64,000 bases of DNA from Anthoceros angustus (GCA_010909165.1 MU008162.1:1674001-1738000); one strand, 5' to 3'; shown: positions 32,821 through 45,060, counted from the first letter of the stretch. The notes: generated by a model from the letters alone, not told the origin. Numbers and translations: made by a program.

Positions 32821-35010
32821 CTATAGATCTATAGTTTTATCCTCTAATTTTTCTCTAATGTAATGATATTCGACAGCAATATGTTTTGTTATAGAGTGGA
32901 AGACAGGGTTCTTTGACAAGGCTATAGCTCCCTGACTATCATTCAACAATGAGGTAGGCTTATCTTGCTTGTGATGAAGTTCACTCAAAACTAGCCTAGT
33001 CCATACTATGTCTTTTGCTACTGAGGTTAGTACTCTATACTGTGACTCAGTGCTTGACAAGGCTATGGTTGGTTGTTTCTTACTTGACCAGAATATTGAT
33101 GCTCCTCCCAGAGACGAACTTTGATACGGTCGCCAAAGATAGTCGTGACGATAAGCGTAAGGTTAACTTCTCTATGCCGGGTGAATGCTTGAACGTCAGT
33201 CCTGTGTGCATAGTTCCTTTAAGGTACCTGAATATGCGCTTCACTAACATCCAATGCTTTATGTCCTGGATTTTCCAGAAATTGTGAGCAGGAGCTAACT
33301 TCAAAAGCGATATATGGTCTTGTAAAATTGCTTAAATATATAAGAGTGCCAACTGCATATCGATGTGGGACTACTAGCATCTCTTGCTTCTCTTCAGCTG
33401 TTTTGGGACTCATATCTGAGGTAAGACTCACTCCACTAGCAAATGGTGTAGGTGCAAGCTTAGCATCCTCAACCCCAAATTTAACTAAACTCTCCTTGAT
33501 GTACTTGGATTGAACGACGCTTAGGGTCTTGTTGCTCCTATCTCGTACAATATTAACTCCAAGTGCATATGACATTTCTCCTAAATCAGACATCTCAAAA
33601 AGTGTCTTAAGCCATGTTTTTGTTTCAGCTAGGAGAGCTGGAGAGTTTGGAATAGATGCTAACTCCTCCTCCTCCTGCATAATGGGTTCAACAACAGGAA
33701 CACGAGAAGCAGGAACTGGAAAATGGGTGATGAAGTCGTCTTCATCAAAGAAGGAAGAGTTAGTGGTCTCATCAAGAGACGAATCAGCCGGATCAGCTCC
33801 CACTGCTGGGGAAAATAGGTAAGCCTCATTAAAAGTAACACTCCTGGCATAAAGGAGTTGCCTTGTAGATGGGTTAAATAATTTATACCCTTTTGATGCC
33901 TTCGGTGTAGCCAATAAAAGTGTACTTGGCTGCTTTGGGATCTAACTTCTTACGCAATGCTTTAGAAATAAAGACATATGCAGGAGATCCAAGTATTCGA
34001 GGATGATCAATAGAAGGCTTCTTGCCAATGAATGCTTCATAAGGTGTCATACCTTGCACTGTTGATGACAGGCAATCGATTCATGAGATATGTGGTTGTA
34101 AGGAGGGCCTCAGCCCAATAAGCTTTTGATAAATTAGCTTGTTGTAATAAGCAGCCAGTGATCTCTTGGAGGCGTAGGTTCTTATTCTCAGCTACGCCGT
34201 TTTGTTGAGGAGTATATACAACTGTGAGTTGTTGAGCTATACCTTCAGCTCGGCAGAACTCCGCAAATTGATTAGATGTAAACTCTCCACCATTGTCAAC
34301 GTAAGGTCTTGAGTTTCTTATCTGTTAATCTCTGAGTCCATGCAATGTAATCCTTGAAGAACTGATATGCATCACTCTTATTTTGAAGGATGTAGGTAAG
34401 GACAAAACGAGAGTAGTCATCTGTGAAGGTCAAGAAATATCTACTACCACTAAAGGAGGGTGTAGAGAGGGGACCACAAATGTCTGTATGAACTATCTCT
34501 AAAGGTGACTTGGCCCTTTGAGGAGTTTTGTTTTAGAAAGGCTCTTGATGTCTCTTAGTGAGGACACAAGTTTCGCACCTAGGGAGGTGCTCAACCTTTG
34601 CAAGGCAAGGGGTTCTATATAAATTCCCTTTTGACATTTGCTGTAATTTCTGACGATTAGGATGACCTAAGCGACAATGCCAAAGCATAGTGTGAGAGGG
34701 TGTCGCTGTATTCTGTGAGGCAACATAAGCAGAATGAGAGGCTCCGACTTGTACAGACAAGCGGTAAAGGCCATTTTCTTTAGTGCCTGAACAGATGGTG
34801 TTGTATCTATCACTTAAATAAGAGACTAGACAACTACCTGAATAAAGGATCATTCCTGTTTAAAGCTTCCTTTCCATTGAACCTGTCCTTCTCTTTAAAG
34901 CTGTCACCATAATGATTAATCAAAGTATGATTAGTATTTCCAGGAGGATCCATTCTGGGTGTGTTTGGTGACACTGGTACTTCTTCTTTGTTGTTAACTA
35001 CTCCAGCCAT
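32821..35010 (-). pseudogene. Copia pol remnants (integrase, reverse transcriptase end, RNase H)
   Basis: Minus-strand order: a gag-like start with DRFNGKEALNRNDPLF (about 35010-34855); the protease end and GAG-pre-integrase with MLWHCRLGHPNRQKLQQM (34853-34533); integrase with DNGGEFTSNQFAEF-type and TPQQNGVAENKNLRL words (about 34300-34150); the linker with GYKLFNPSTRQLLYARSVTF (33900-33840); the reverse transcriptase end with MSDLGEMSYALGVNIVRDRS and RPYIAFEVSSCSQF; and RNase H with STESQYRVLTSVAKDIVW and NDSQGAIALSKNPVFHSITK (33060-32821). The YVDD region is missing between 'ALLAE' and 'TKTWLK'. Several frame breaks. Clearly Copia; not functional. Confidence 0.8.
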
Positions 35011-35020
35011 AGCAGGCGAT

Positions 35021-35404
35021 CTAGAGGACTAAGGCTCGGCGGTACAGCTTTTCTTCTTCTCTATTGCATGCTCGAAACTCCTCCCTTGCGTAATAACTTG
35101 CATCAGGAGATGATGACCTACTCTTAAATTCCTGCACAGCTTTAAACCTAGAGAGGATGGACACCTTTGTCCTTAGTTCAGCTAGCTCTCCCTTGAGATC
35201 AAGATGTTGGATTCTAAGAGATGATAGTTGTCTATCTAGGTTGTCAATTTTATGAGTTTCTATGTCTTGGCCTTGCAGACTAGAAGATTTATGAGTGTTA
35301 GTACCAGCTCTCAAATTCGCGATGTGTTGGAGTGCTAGCTCTAATGCTTTGACGTGGATTGGGCTAAGAACTTCTAGCAAATCACGTCTAGGTAGCTTAA
35401 TCAA
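35021..35404 (-). pseudogene. Coiled-coil open frame in the Copia leader
   Basis: 127 codons with ETHKIDNLDRQLSSLRIQHL and LKGELAELRTKVSILSRFKA, a predicted coiled coil. It sits between the primer site and the gag start. It does not match a Copia domain I know; it may be a captured or leader-encoded segment. Confidence 0.35.
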
Positions 35405-35820
35405 CTTCCCTTGATATTTAGAAATTAGAATGGATGCAATGAAGTTAGCTATGCAGGAAGAGGTTTCTTCTATCTCTCCTGCAATGATGTGTGGACTCCT
35501 ATTGCTTCTAATGTTCTTGCTCCTAACTTGTTCTTGTTGTCTTGCAGTAATCTCTTTTCCTAATTCTAGGCCGCCTCCTTCTAAGGGAAAACACTTCCAT
35601 GGAGGGAGGACAAGGAATTAGTGCATAAAAGCATTGTTAGAAAAGAAATGTTAGCATGAGAAGAAAACATAAAAAGCAACAATTCTAAGATACACACAAT
35701 TCATCTAGCAAGGTGCTAGATTGGATTGTGTGTATCTTAGAATTGCTGTTAGATTTAAAGTGCCTCCTAGATAAGCTCCTTAGATGCTTGAAGCTGCGCA
35801 CGCACAATGGAGAGCAAGGT

Positions 35821-35832
35821 GCTCTGCTACCA
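35821..35832 (-). promoter_or_regulatory. Primer binding site
   Basis: TGGTAGCAGAGC on the minus strand, immediately inside the right LTR; the initiator-Met tRNA type. Confidence 0.7.
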
Positions 35833-36604
35833 TGATGAAAATCACGCCTTGCTCTTAGCAAAAGATGTTTTCATTGCTTAAGAAATTGAAAGTACAAAGC
35901 CTTTACATAGGCTGGGTAGTTACAACCATAAGGTGATTGTAACCATAAGTAGTTCTAACCTCTAGGTGGTTGTAACCATTAACTACTTAATAAACAACCT
36001 AAAGCCCTAAGAACTAAATTAATTAATAGTCTTAGGTGCCCTAGTGAAGAGTGCCCTAAATAGGGTATATTTCATCACTCCCACTCACTATGAACTAGGG
36101 GTGAAAAATTTGCTTCAAAATGAGCCTAAAATGTTAGCTAACTCCCACTAGATTGAAAGTTATCTGCTAACTAAGAAAACAATTAAAGACAAGCTTAAGT
36201 TACATTTAAGCTGTATTTAATTTAATTAAAAAGAATTACCAAAAACTTAATCAGGAAATAGTGAAAACCTAAGGTAAAAAAGTAATAATCAAACTTGAAC
36301 AAGGTTAAATATAGTAAGAACCCTGGGTAAAAGATTGCGAACATTTAATGATAACTGTATGGGTCATATGGATGCCAGTTCGTATGCCCAGGAGGACATA
36401 CGATTTATGGCACCTACCACATCCCCATACCGTTTCATTTTTTTTGCTTCGCACTCCGCCTCCTGCACTCCAACCAACTAAGAAGAACGGCCATGGCTCG
36501 CGGACCGTGAAAGGGAGGGCGTCCGCTCATGGGGTGCGCGCCATTCGAGATCGCGCCAGCCTCCGTGCCCTGTAATACCTGCGCCACTCGGCGCCGGTGC
36601 TGCA
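35833..36604 (-). repeat. Right (5') LTR
   Basis: Direct repeat with 32003-32817; the last 150 nt are GC-rich and diverged. Confidence 0.75.
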
Positions 36605-37027
36605 AGGTGGTGGATGCCTGCAGCGGAGAAAGAAAATAGAGGCGAGGCCTGGGAAGGGACCGCGCCTGAGGGAGGCAGAACGCCCCTCACAGGCGCCTGA
36701 TGCTCCTCTGCCTGCCTCTCGCTGGATTCCAACCTTTGTGGAGAGCCCACCACGATTTCCTGGTGGTAGGAAATGGTCTGGCTCTCGTGTCGAGGTTGAA
36801 GTCACCTGTGGAGAGGTGGAGATTGTCCCTGCAGGTACTGGAGGTCGCCAATTGATGTGTGAGTGCTGTGGAATGCGGAAGTACCTCACTCGAGTCGGGA
36901 GATTGGAGGAAGATGATGCCCCTGTGCCTTGTCTCAATTTCTTGAAGGTGCCTTCTGCCAATGCTAAGCCAACGCCTGCTCCACCAGCAGCATGGCGTCA
37001 CCACAGTTGTGTGCAGATGAGAGATCG

Positions 37028-38181
37028 TCAAGGGAGATTCCAGAAGGCTCCTGTGGAGAAGAAATCACCGGAGCTTGTTCCGCTATCTGATTCAACTGTC
37101 GTGGAAGAGTCTTCATGGAAAAGCTTTGGTCCTTCTAGCTTATATTGGTCAGTATGTGCGCACATATGGTTAGAAGCACCGCTATCACAATACCACCTTA
37201 GTCTATCTATTGTCGAGGAGGTTAGACATACTGCAAGCATTCTAGGTGTGAACTACGTGCCACATTAACATCTAATTTTTGCTTGCCTGAGTCCTCATGA
37301 TTAAATTTACGCTTTCTACAGCCCTTTGCCCAATGACCAGGTTTCTTACAGTAATTGCATATACCTAGTCTCCTGCTGGACTGATTAGCATTGTTGCTGC
37401 TAAAATTTTCTGGTCTCTTACCTTTGCCACCAGCAAATCTCATACCACGACCACGTCCAGGGTGGATTTTCCTCCACGTAAGTTTCCCTAAAAATTAGCC
37501 AATCCTTGTTTGTCTAGAGCTAGACGCTGCACCAGCTGACCTTTTTGTTTGTTCATATTGATGAAGAGCTGATGTCACACGCTGGACAATTAGGTCACAT
37601 GATTGTGCTGGAGTGGATGTTGCTGGAATCAATTTAACAGATTGTTGTAGACCAGTACTGAATTGTGTGTAGCTGGCAGGCAAGGACGCAAGTAGTGTAA
37701 TAGTAGCTTTATGCTTTGTCAATACATTTCCAACATATGCACGGCGCTTCCTAAATTTTATTACATGATTCTCTATAGAATCTCCTTCACACATCTTTAG
37801 GCTGTGAAGAGACTGCTCCGCTGCAACCTTGGACCTCATGTCGGTACATTGATATATGTTTGACAAGAGCTGGATAGCCTCATGTGATGTTGTGGTTAGT
37901 CTGATGTGATTTATCATGTCCAAGAAAAGATTAGAAACAATGACTCGCATGACATGTATGTCTTTTGTTTCCCATTCTTGAAAATCCTTATTAGAAATTT
38001 TATTTATAGTGCCTCTTGGTATAGGAGGTTTTTCAGATCCTGCTACTGGCTTCTTATCTGCGCCATCTACTATCTTCATCAAGTGAAATTCTTTTAGGAT
38101 ATATGAGATCCTAAAATACCATATATGAAAACCCCTGCCATCAAAATGATCTTTTCCTTTAAGCAGATGTGGTGTAGACAT
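37028..38181 (-). pseudogene. Copia gag and protease fragment of a second element
   Basis: From ATG at 38181 the minus strand encodes a 228-codon gag with HFDGRGFHIWYFRISYILKE, QEWETKDIHVMRVIVSNL, IYQCTDMRSKVAAEQSLHSL and KFRKRRAYVGNVLTKHK. After a frame break comes a CCHC knuckle (CNYCKKPGHWAKGC, about 37370) and then the protease active site WYCDSGASNHMCAH (about 37210). The reading stops near 37028, where the long-LTR element begins on its other side. The gag differs from that of the neighbouring element, so this is an older host element, perhaps the source of the reverse transcriptase fragment at 31450-31770. Confidence 0.8.
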
Positions 38182-39042
38182 TTTAATGGAGAATTGATAT
38201 ATGTATATCTAGGTCAGCGATTGGTGCTGCCGATTGCTAAATAGAATATCAGAATTCATATTGTCTAAGTCCTTCCACATGTCTTTAGGAGAACTCAATT
38301 ATGCTTTCTTTGAAATTAATATTGAAATTTCATTAATAATTAAAGTGGCTCTTCCGGCTTCAGCAGATAAATTTCTCTTTTCTTCAATTATTGATATTCA
38401 ATATCTCACAACTCACATAGTTAGATAATCTAAAATAACCTTGTTCTCTTTTGTTATAATTGCAAGATTTGTTAGTATTGTGAGTAAAGGATTGAGGTCT
38501 TCATTTTTCGTTGTGGTCAGATATTGCTTATTTTAGGAATTTCTCCTATTAGATTCTATAGAATTATAATTAACTAAAATAGGATTTCTAATTTGTGGTC
38601 GAATTCTATCTTCTTCTATAAAATTTTGATTAAGAAGAGTATTTGTTAAGCAATTCTTACACACGTTACACCTCTTTCTAGGCATTTTTGCTACCTAATT
38701 TCATAATTGATCATACGAAATTTTGCATAAAGAAACCTAGTTCTTTAAATATAAGGCTATAAAAACAAGAATCCATTATAGTCTCTATTTTGCTGCAAAG
38801 AATCTACATATGTATGGATTCTTTTATGTTTTAGAAGCTAAATCTTCCTATCATTCTAGGAATCAAGATCTAATTCAAAATTGCTTGAATCAAAAGGTTT
38901 CTTTAATGAAATATGATGAAGAAGTTAAAGAACTTTATATCTTCTAATTTAGACATCATATTTTTAGCATTTTAAATGTAAACTATAGAGAATTGAATTC
39001 TCTACTAGAATCTCAATTGAATTTTACTTGGGCTCTAATACC
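38182..39042 (-). other. AT-rich leader of the second Copia element, with primer site
   Basis: No coding feature. At 39031-39042 the plus strand reads gctctaatacca, giving TGGTATTAGAGC on the minus strand, a Copia primer site one base off the usual form. It is followed at 39043 by TGTTAAATTTTATA, a plausible LTR edge. No matching LTR was found on the left. Confidence 0.5.
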
Positions 39043-39299
39043 ATGTTAAATTTTATATATAATCTTAGGCAAAAATATAAGAAGAATAAACTTAAACTTG
39101 AATGAACAAAACTGTTGTTAGGTACAAAATTGGTACAAAATTGTTTTGTTGATAATCTATATGTAGTTGTTTATTAAACGACACACCCCTAGGTATCTAA
39201 CCTATTAGGATAATAACTAATTAATTTAATGACGTAGTAACTAATATATAGTAACTAGGATTTTCTAGAGTAAGCCTATTTTACCACGTTGCTGGGAGA

Positions 39300-40590
39300 T
39301 GAACATTAATAGATGTCGTTTTAAGCTGCAGAATAACACATTTCCGTCTCTTGAGAGTGTATTGTACGTTCCTGACATGGCCAAGAACTTGTTGTCTATT
39401 AGTCAGCTCCTAAAGGCTCCTAGATATCAACTTCATTTTTCTTCAGATGGCTACTTTATCACTAGTTAAGAATTAGATGATGAGTGTTACAGCATTGAGG
39501 TTGTACAAGGTCTTTTAACTAATGGTGTTTATAAGCTGAATGTTTAGTGCACTCCTCCCCCTATATCACAAGTTGATGTCGTGGCTCATGGGTCGACGTC
39601 TCAGGCACAATTGTGACATGCTATGGTGGGGCACGTCAATAAATATAAGCTTATTAAGCTGGCAAACATAGATTGCTATAGGGAACCACTCCCTAAGTGT
39701 TTCAAGGACCTTCCCCTCTGCAAATCCTGCGTCATAGCAAAACAGAAAGAACTACCTTTCCCTAGTCAGACAGCTCATCGTGTTGTTGTAGTCCTTGATC
39801 TTGTGCAAACAAACATCTCTGGGAAAATTCACATTCCCTCACTTGGAGGAGCCAAGTACTATTTGACCCTCATTGACCACATCAGTCACTACTCATGGAC
39901 ATATCCACTCAAGCACAAGTCCGATACCTATGATGATTAAAAGAGTGGCTCTTTATGATTCAAAGACAGACTCCTACAGTGCCTTCGCACCGACAATGGC
40001 TCCGAATTTGTGAATGCTGATTTCAACCCTTTTTTGGAGTCTCACGGAATTCTTCGACAATTGATAATGCCCTACACCCAGCAACAAAACGGCATTGAGC
40101 ATCGGTATGATACGGAGTATGCTAGCTTGGTCTCACTTTCTAAGGTCTATTGGGCAGAGTGTGTGGTGACTGCCACCTATATTTTGAATAGTGTACTCAC
40201 TAGCGCAGTTGTAGAGAAGACACCTTTCAAGGTGATTTCGAACAAGAAACTAAGCATTCTTCACCTGCGGGTATTCGGCTCCCCTACTTTTGCTTTCATC
40301 CCAACTGAGAAACGGAAGAAACTGCAGGAAAGAGCTTGCCCTCTTATTTTTCTTGGCTATGGATCTGGAGAAGAGGCCAAGGCATATAAGCTTTTATGAC
40401 CCTGTTTCCAACACTTCAATTTTCGCTCACATTGTCACTTTTAAGGAGCTCTCCAGTCTTGCTAAGGACCATTTTCCTCTTGCTGCTGCTCACGCTTCAG
40501 TCCCTGCTGATGACGATCTTGGTCATCCTCAGAGGGTACTCTGGCTATTTATCCTCAGGGTACTAAGCATGCAGCACATGGACTTGTAGG
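39300..40590 (+). pseudogene. Copia GAG-pre-integrase and integrase
   Basis: Plus-strand pieces: CKSCVIAKQKELPFPSQTAH (integrase zinc region), GGAKYYLTLIDHISHYSWTY (catalytic Asp), LRTDNGSEFVNADFNPFLES (second Asp), MPYTQQQNGIEHRY (Glu) and FLGYGSGEEAKAYKL. Stops replace Trp or Gln at several sites. The DDE triad can be traced but the frame is broken. Confidence 0.75.
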
Positions 40591-42657
40591 GGGTGACGTG
40601 CAGCATGATGAGGATGCCGATTCCAACTTGCAGCATGATCAGGTTGTTGATTCCATTCCCAATCAAGTTCGAGATGCTAATAAGGACGCTCTTGGTGCTG
40701 ACTTGACATTTGCGGATGCCCTACTCGAGGATGCCGATGTAGCAGATGTTGACGTTGATGTTGACGCTCATTGGACACCGGCATCCGCCTTTTGTTGATT
40801 CAGATCTAGATGATACTTTAGATCAGCTTACAACAGATCCAATTCCTATGCCAACATCCTTGCTACTAGGCTATCCCATTGCACATGACCTCCAGGTCCA
40901 TAGATACCCTACCGTGAGCGTAGAGCTCCGAATAGATGGTCACCTGAGCCACCAGTTTCTCACACTCGTACTCATGCTTTAGATGATATTTTAGTGCAAG
41001 ACCTTGTCGTACCTCCTGACCTTCAACCTGCTTGTTATTCTGCTTGTACAGTTCATGGGCTTGAACCACAATCTTATCTAGAAGCCATCAATGGCAAAGA
41101 TAAAGCACTCTAGATACCTTCGATAGAAGATGAGTATAATTAGTCGCTCATGAAAAATGAAACATGAGAATTATGTCCATTGCCAACAGGTAGAAAACGG
41201 TTAGCTGCAAATGTGCAAGGTGTTGATTTTAATGAGACTTTTTCCCCCGGCATAAAGACGCAGTCTATTAGTATATTTCTTGGCCTAGTTGCACAACCTT
41301 GACTTGAGTCAAATGGATGTGAGCTCGCTTTAAATGGGAATCTTGACGAGGACATATATATGGACCAGCCCGAGGGATATGTGGACCCCAAACACCCTCA
41401 TTGGGTATGCAATCTTAAGAAGACATAATATAGTTTTAAACAAACTGCAAGGGAATGGTGCAAAGTTATTGACAAATATCTCAAGAGCCTTGGATTTGTG
41501 TAAAACCAAGCTGATGCAAATGTATACTTACTTCAAAAGGACCTCATTTTGTAGTGCTTGCTCTTTATGTCGATGATGCACTCTTAGTTTCTAATGATGA
41601 TAAACGTTTAGCTTATGTTCAGAGAATGCTTCATAAGAGGTTTGATATGAAGGATATTGGGAGCTAACTTAAATTGTTCTTGGTGTTCTTCTTAGGGATA
41701 GAGCCCAAGGTGTCCTACATCAAACTAAGTACATACATGAGATTCTCGTGCTTTCGTTATACAAGGCTGTCCCATTAGCACACCAAGAGTTATAGGGACT
41801 AAGTTGACCACCCTTCAATCCCACAAGCAGATGAGGAGAAGTTTGCAATGTGACAAGTTCTTAATAGGCATGCGATGTATTAACGATTTATGTTGTTGGA
41901 CACACGACATCTAAATTAAATATCTGATTAGTACCCTATCTCAATGTTTAGAAAATCACATGAACACTAGTTAGCGATTAAGAGGTGTATAGATATCTCA
42001 AAGGGACTCTCTCTCTTATGGCCTTTGGTTTCAAGATAATAGCCCTACTATTACTCTTACAAGATATCTTGATGTCAATTGGGCATCAAATTCGAGATAG
42101 CCGAGGACGTATTTACGCTTATTGTTTTATGCTCTCTAATGGAACCATCAATTGGAGGTCTAAGAAGCGAGACTTTAGTGGCTTTGTCACCTCTGGTCGA
42201 AAACATGGCTTTGACGGATGCCAAGCAAGCGGCTTGGGAGAGGACTAATCTAGAGGGTTTGACCTATAAACAAGCTTCACCAACTTTGATCTTAGTGATA
42301 ACAAGTCTATCATTGCTATGACCAAGAATCCTCGTTTTCACTCTCGAACAAAGCACATTGAAATCAACAACACTATGTAAGACAATATGTTGAGAAGACA
42401 GGGTTGTGAAGATTTCTTAAGTTTCCACATATCTAAATTGATGTTGATATTTTAACCAAGAATTTCCCCAAACACGAGCATTTCATACATATGGGCTATG
42501 GGCCTAAGAGACTTCACTCTCTATGACCCACTTCAACAACATACTATGATCATTTACTTTTCGAAGATTATACTTTTCAAGTAAGAATATGGCGGATGAA
42601 GCTCATCATATTAATTGTCATCGTTCTTAGCTTTTTCTCTAACCTTGCTAGGGTTAA
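40589..42657 (+). repeat. Copia pol tandem copy 1 (more degraded)
   Basis: Direct repeat with 42658-44784, joined at GGGGTG. It carries more short losses than copy 2, for example in the ELCFLNGN-type stretch near 41325 and before VLHQTKYIHE near 41712. It encodes the linker, reverse transcriptase with LYVDDALLVSNDD, and RNase H remnants. Confidence 0.85.
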
Positions 42658-44784
42658 GGGGTGACGTGCAGCATGATGAGGATGCCGATTCCAACTTGCA
42701 GCATGATCAGGTTGTTGATTCCATTCCCAATCAAGTTCGAGATGCTAATAAGGACGCTCTTGGTGCTGACTTGACATTTGCAGATGCCCATGCTACTGAG
42801 GATGCCGATGTAGCAGCAGATGTTGACGTTGATGTTGACGCTCATTCAGACACCGGCATCCAGTCTTTTGTTGATTCAGATCTAGATGATACTTTAGATC
42901 AGCTTACAACAGATCCAATTCCTATGCCCCAATCTGTCCTTGCTACTAGGCCAGCTCCCATTGCACATGACCCTCCAGTCCATAGATACCCTACCCGTGA
43001 GCGTAGAGCTCCGAATAGATGGTCACCTGAGCCACCAGTTTCTCACACTCGTACTCATGCTTTAGATGATATTTTAGTGCAAGACCTTGTCGTACCTCCT
43101 GACCTTCAACCTGCTTGTTATTCTGCTTGTACAGTTCATGGGCTTGAACCACAATCTTATCTAGAAGCCATCAATGGCAAAGATAAAGCACTCTAGATAC
43201 CTTCGATAGAAGATGAGTATAATTAGTCGCTCATGAAAAATGAAACATGAGAATTATGTCCATTGCCAACAGGTAGAAAACGGTTAGCTGCAAATGTGCA
43301 AGGTGTTGATTTTAATGAGACTTTTTCCCCCGGCATAAAGACGCAGTCTATTAGTATATTTCTTGGCCTAGTTGCACAACCTTGACTTGAGTCAAATGGA
43401 TGTGAGCTCTGCTTTCTTAAATGGGAATCTTGACGAGGACATATATATGGACCAGCCCGAGGGATATGTGGACCCCAAACACCCTCATTGGGTATGCAAT
43501 CTTAAGAAGACATAATATAGTTTTAAACAAACTGCAAGGGAATGGTGCAAAGTTATTGACAAATATCTCAAGAGCCTTGGATTTGTGTAAAACCAAGCTG
43601 ATGCAAATGTATACTTACTTCAAAAGGGACCTCATTTTGTAGTGCTTGCTCTTTATGTCGATGATGCACTCTTAGTTTCTAATGATGATAAACGTTTAGC
43701 TTATGTTCAGAGAATGCTTCATAAGAGGTTTGATATGAAGGATATTGGGGAGCTAACTTAAATTGTTCTTGGTGTTCGGCTTCTTAGGGATAGAGCCCAA
43801 GGCTTAATTGTCCTACATCAAACTAAGTACATACATGAGATTCTACGTCGTTTTCAGTTATACAAGGCCTGTCCCATTAGCACACCAAGAGTTATAGGGA
43901 CTAAGTTGACCACCCTTCAATCCCACAAACAGATGAGGAGAAGTTTGCAATGTGACAAGTTCTTAATAGGCATGCAGTGGGCTGTATTAACGATTTATGT
44001 TGTTGGACACGGCGCGACATCTAAATTAAATATACAGTTAGTACCCTATCTCAATGTTTAGAAAATCCTGGGCTGAACACTAGTTAGCAGTTAAGAGGGT
44101 GTATAGATATCTCAAAGGGACTCTCTCTCTCTTATGGCCTTTGGTTTCAAGATAATAGCCCTACTATTACTCTTACAAGATATGCTGATGTCAATTGGGC
44201 ATCAAATTCAGATAGCCGAGGACGTATTTCTGCTTATTGTTTTATGCTCTCTAATGGAACCATCAATTGGAGGTCTAAGAAGCAGACTTTAGTGGCTTTG
44301 TCACCTACGAAGGTCGAAAACATGGCTTTGACGGATGCCTGTAAGCAAGCAGCTTGGGAGAGGACTAATCTAGAGGGTTTGACCTATAAACAAGCTTCAC
44401 CAACTTTGATCTTAGTGATAACAAGTCTATCATTGCTATGACCAGTAATCCTCGTTTTCACTCTCGAACAAAGCACATTGAAATCCAACAACACTATGTA
44501 AGACAATATGTTGAGAAGACAGGGGTTGTGAAGATTTCTTAAGTTTCCACATATCTAAATTCTGTTGATATTTTAACCAAGAATTTCCCCAAACACGAGC
44601 ATTTCATACATATGGAGGCTATGGGCCTAAGAGACTTCACTCTCTATGACCCACTTCAACAACATACTATGATCATTTACTTTTCGAAGATTATACTTTT
44701 CAAGTAAGAATATGGCGGATGAAGCTCATCATATTAGCGAATTGTCATCGTTCTTAGCTTTTTCTCTAACCTTGCTAGGGTTAA
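42658..44784 (+). pseudogene. Copia pol tandem copy 2 (linker, reverse transcriptase, RNase H)
   Basis: The linker has acidic repeats (DADVAADVDVDVDAHSDTG) and ends in RYPTRERRAPNRWSPEPP. The reverse transcriptase has DEDIYMDQPEGYVDPKHPHW and LYVDDALLVSNDDKRLAYVQ; RNase H has GRISAYCFMLSNGTINWRSK. In-frame stops stand where Trp or Gln is expected (NET-stop-ELCPL, KKT-stop-YSFKQ). Non-functional. Confidence 0.8.
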
Positions 44785-44791
44785 GGGGGTG

Positions 44792-45060
44792 TGTTAAGAG
44801 CTAACCCCAGCATAGTTAATCACTCCACTGAAACGTCATACACAATTTTGTACGTAAAATTAACGTACACTCTTCGCTTTTCCGCTTTCGAAGCCTCATG
44901 TTTCCTTGCATCTCAGTGCCGCGCACGCTCTTGGCTTTTCCACTTGCGCGAAGCCTCTTGTTTCCTTGCATCTCAGTGCCGCGCACACTCTTGGCTTTTC
45001 CGCTTTTGCGAACCCTCATGTTTCCTTGCATCTCAGTGCCGCGAACGTTCGTGTCAGATA
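44792..45060 (+). repeat. Copia 3' LTR start with 60-bp tandem repeats
   Basis: TGTTAAGAGC follows the polypurine tract. At 44890, 44950 and 45010 a 60-bp unit beginning GAAGCCTCATGTTTCCTTGC repeats, with a partial unit before it. The LTR right end could not be located. Confidence 0.7.

Larger units (their letters stand above)
32003..36604 (-). mobile_element. Copia element with long LTRs and internal deletions
   Basis: LTRs lie at about 32003-32817 and 35833-36604, starting TGATGAAAATCACGCC and diverging in the right third. A primer site (35821-35832) directly borders the right LTR, so the element reads on the minus strand. The interior goes from a gag start to GAG-pre-integrase, integrase, part of the reverse transcriptase, then RNase H. 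Most of gag, the protease and the reverse transcriptase centre are missing. Target duplications were not found: aatct on the left does not recur on the right. The element sits inside other Copia debris. Confidence 0.75.
39300..44791 (+). mobile_element. Plus-strand Copia element, 5'-truncated, pol duplicated
   Basis: Begins in the protease/GAG-pre-integrase region (SLESVLYVPDMAKNLLSISQ, about 39350) and ends with the polypurine tract AAGGGGGTG (44783-44791) before an LTR start TGTTAAGAGC at 44792. The linker, reverse transcriptase and RNase H part is present twice in tandem (40589-42657 and 42658-44784). No 5' LTR is seen. Confidence 0.75.

Noticed and set aside
36597-37268. A 223-codon plus-strand frame
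   Set aside because: It overlaps the LTR edge and the minus-strand Copia protease (WYCDSGASNHMC); no motif of its own.
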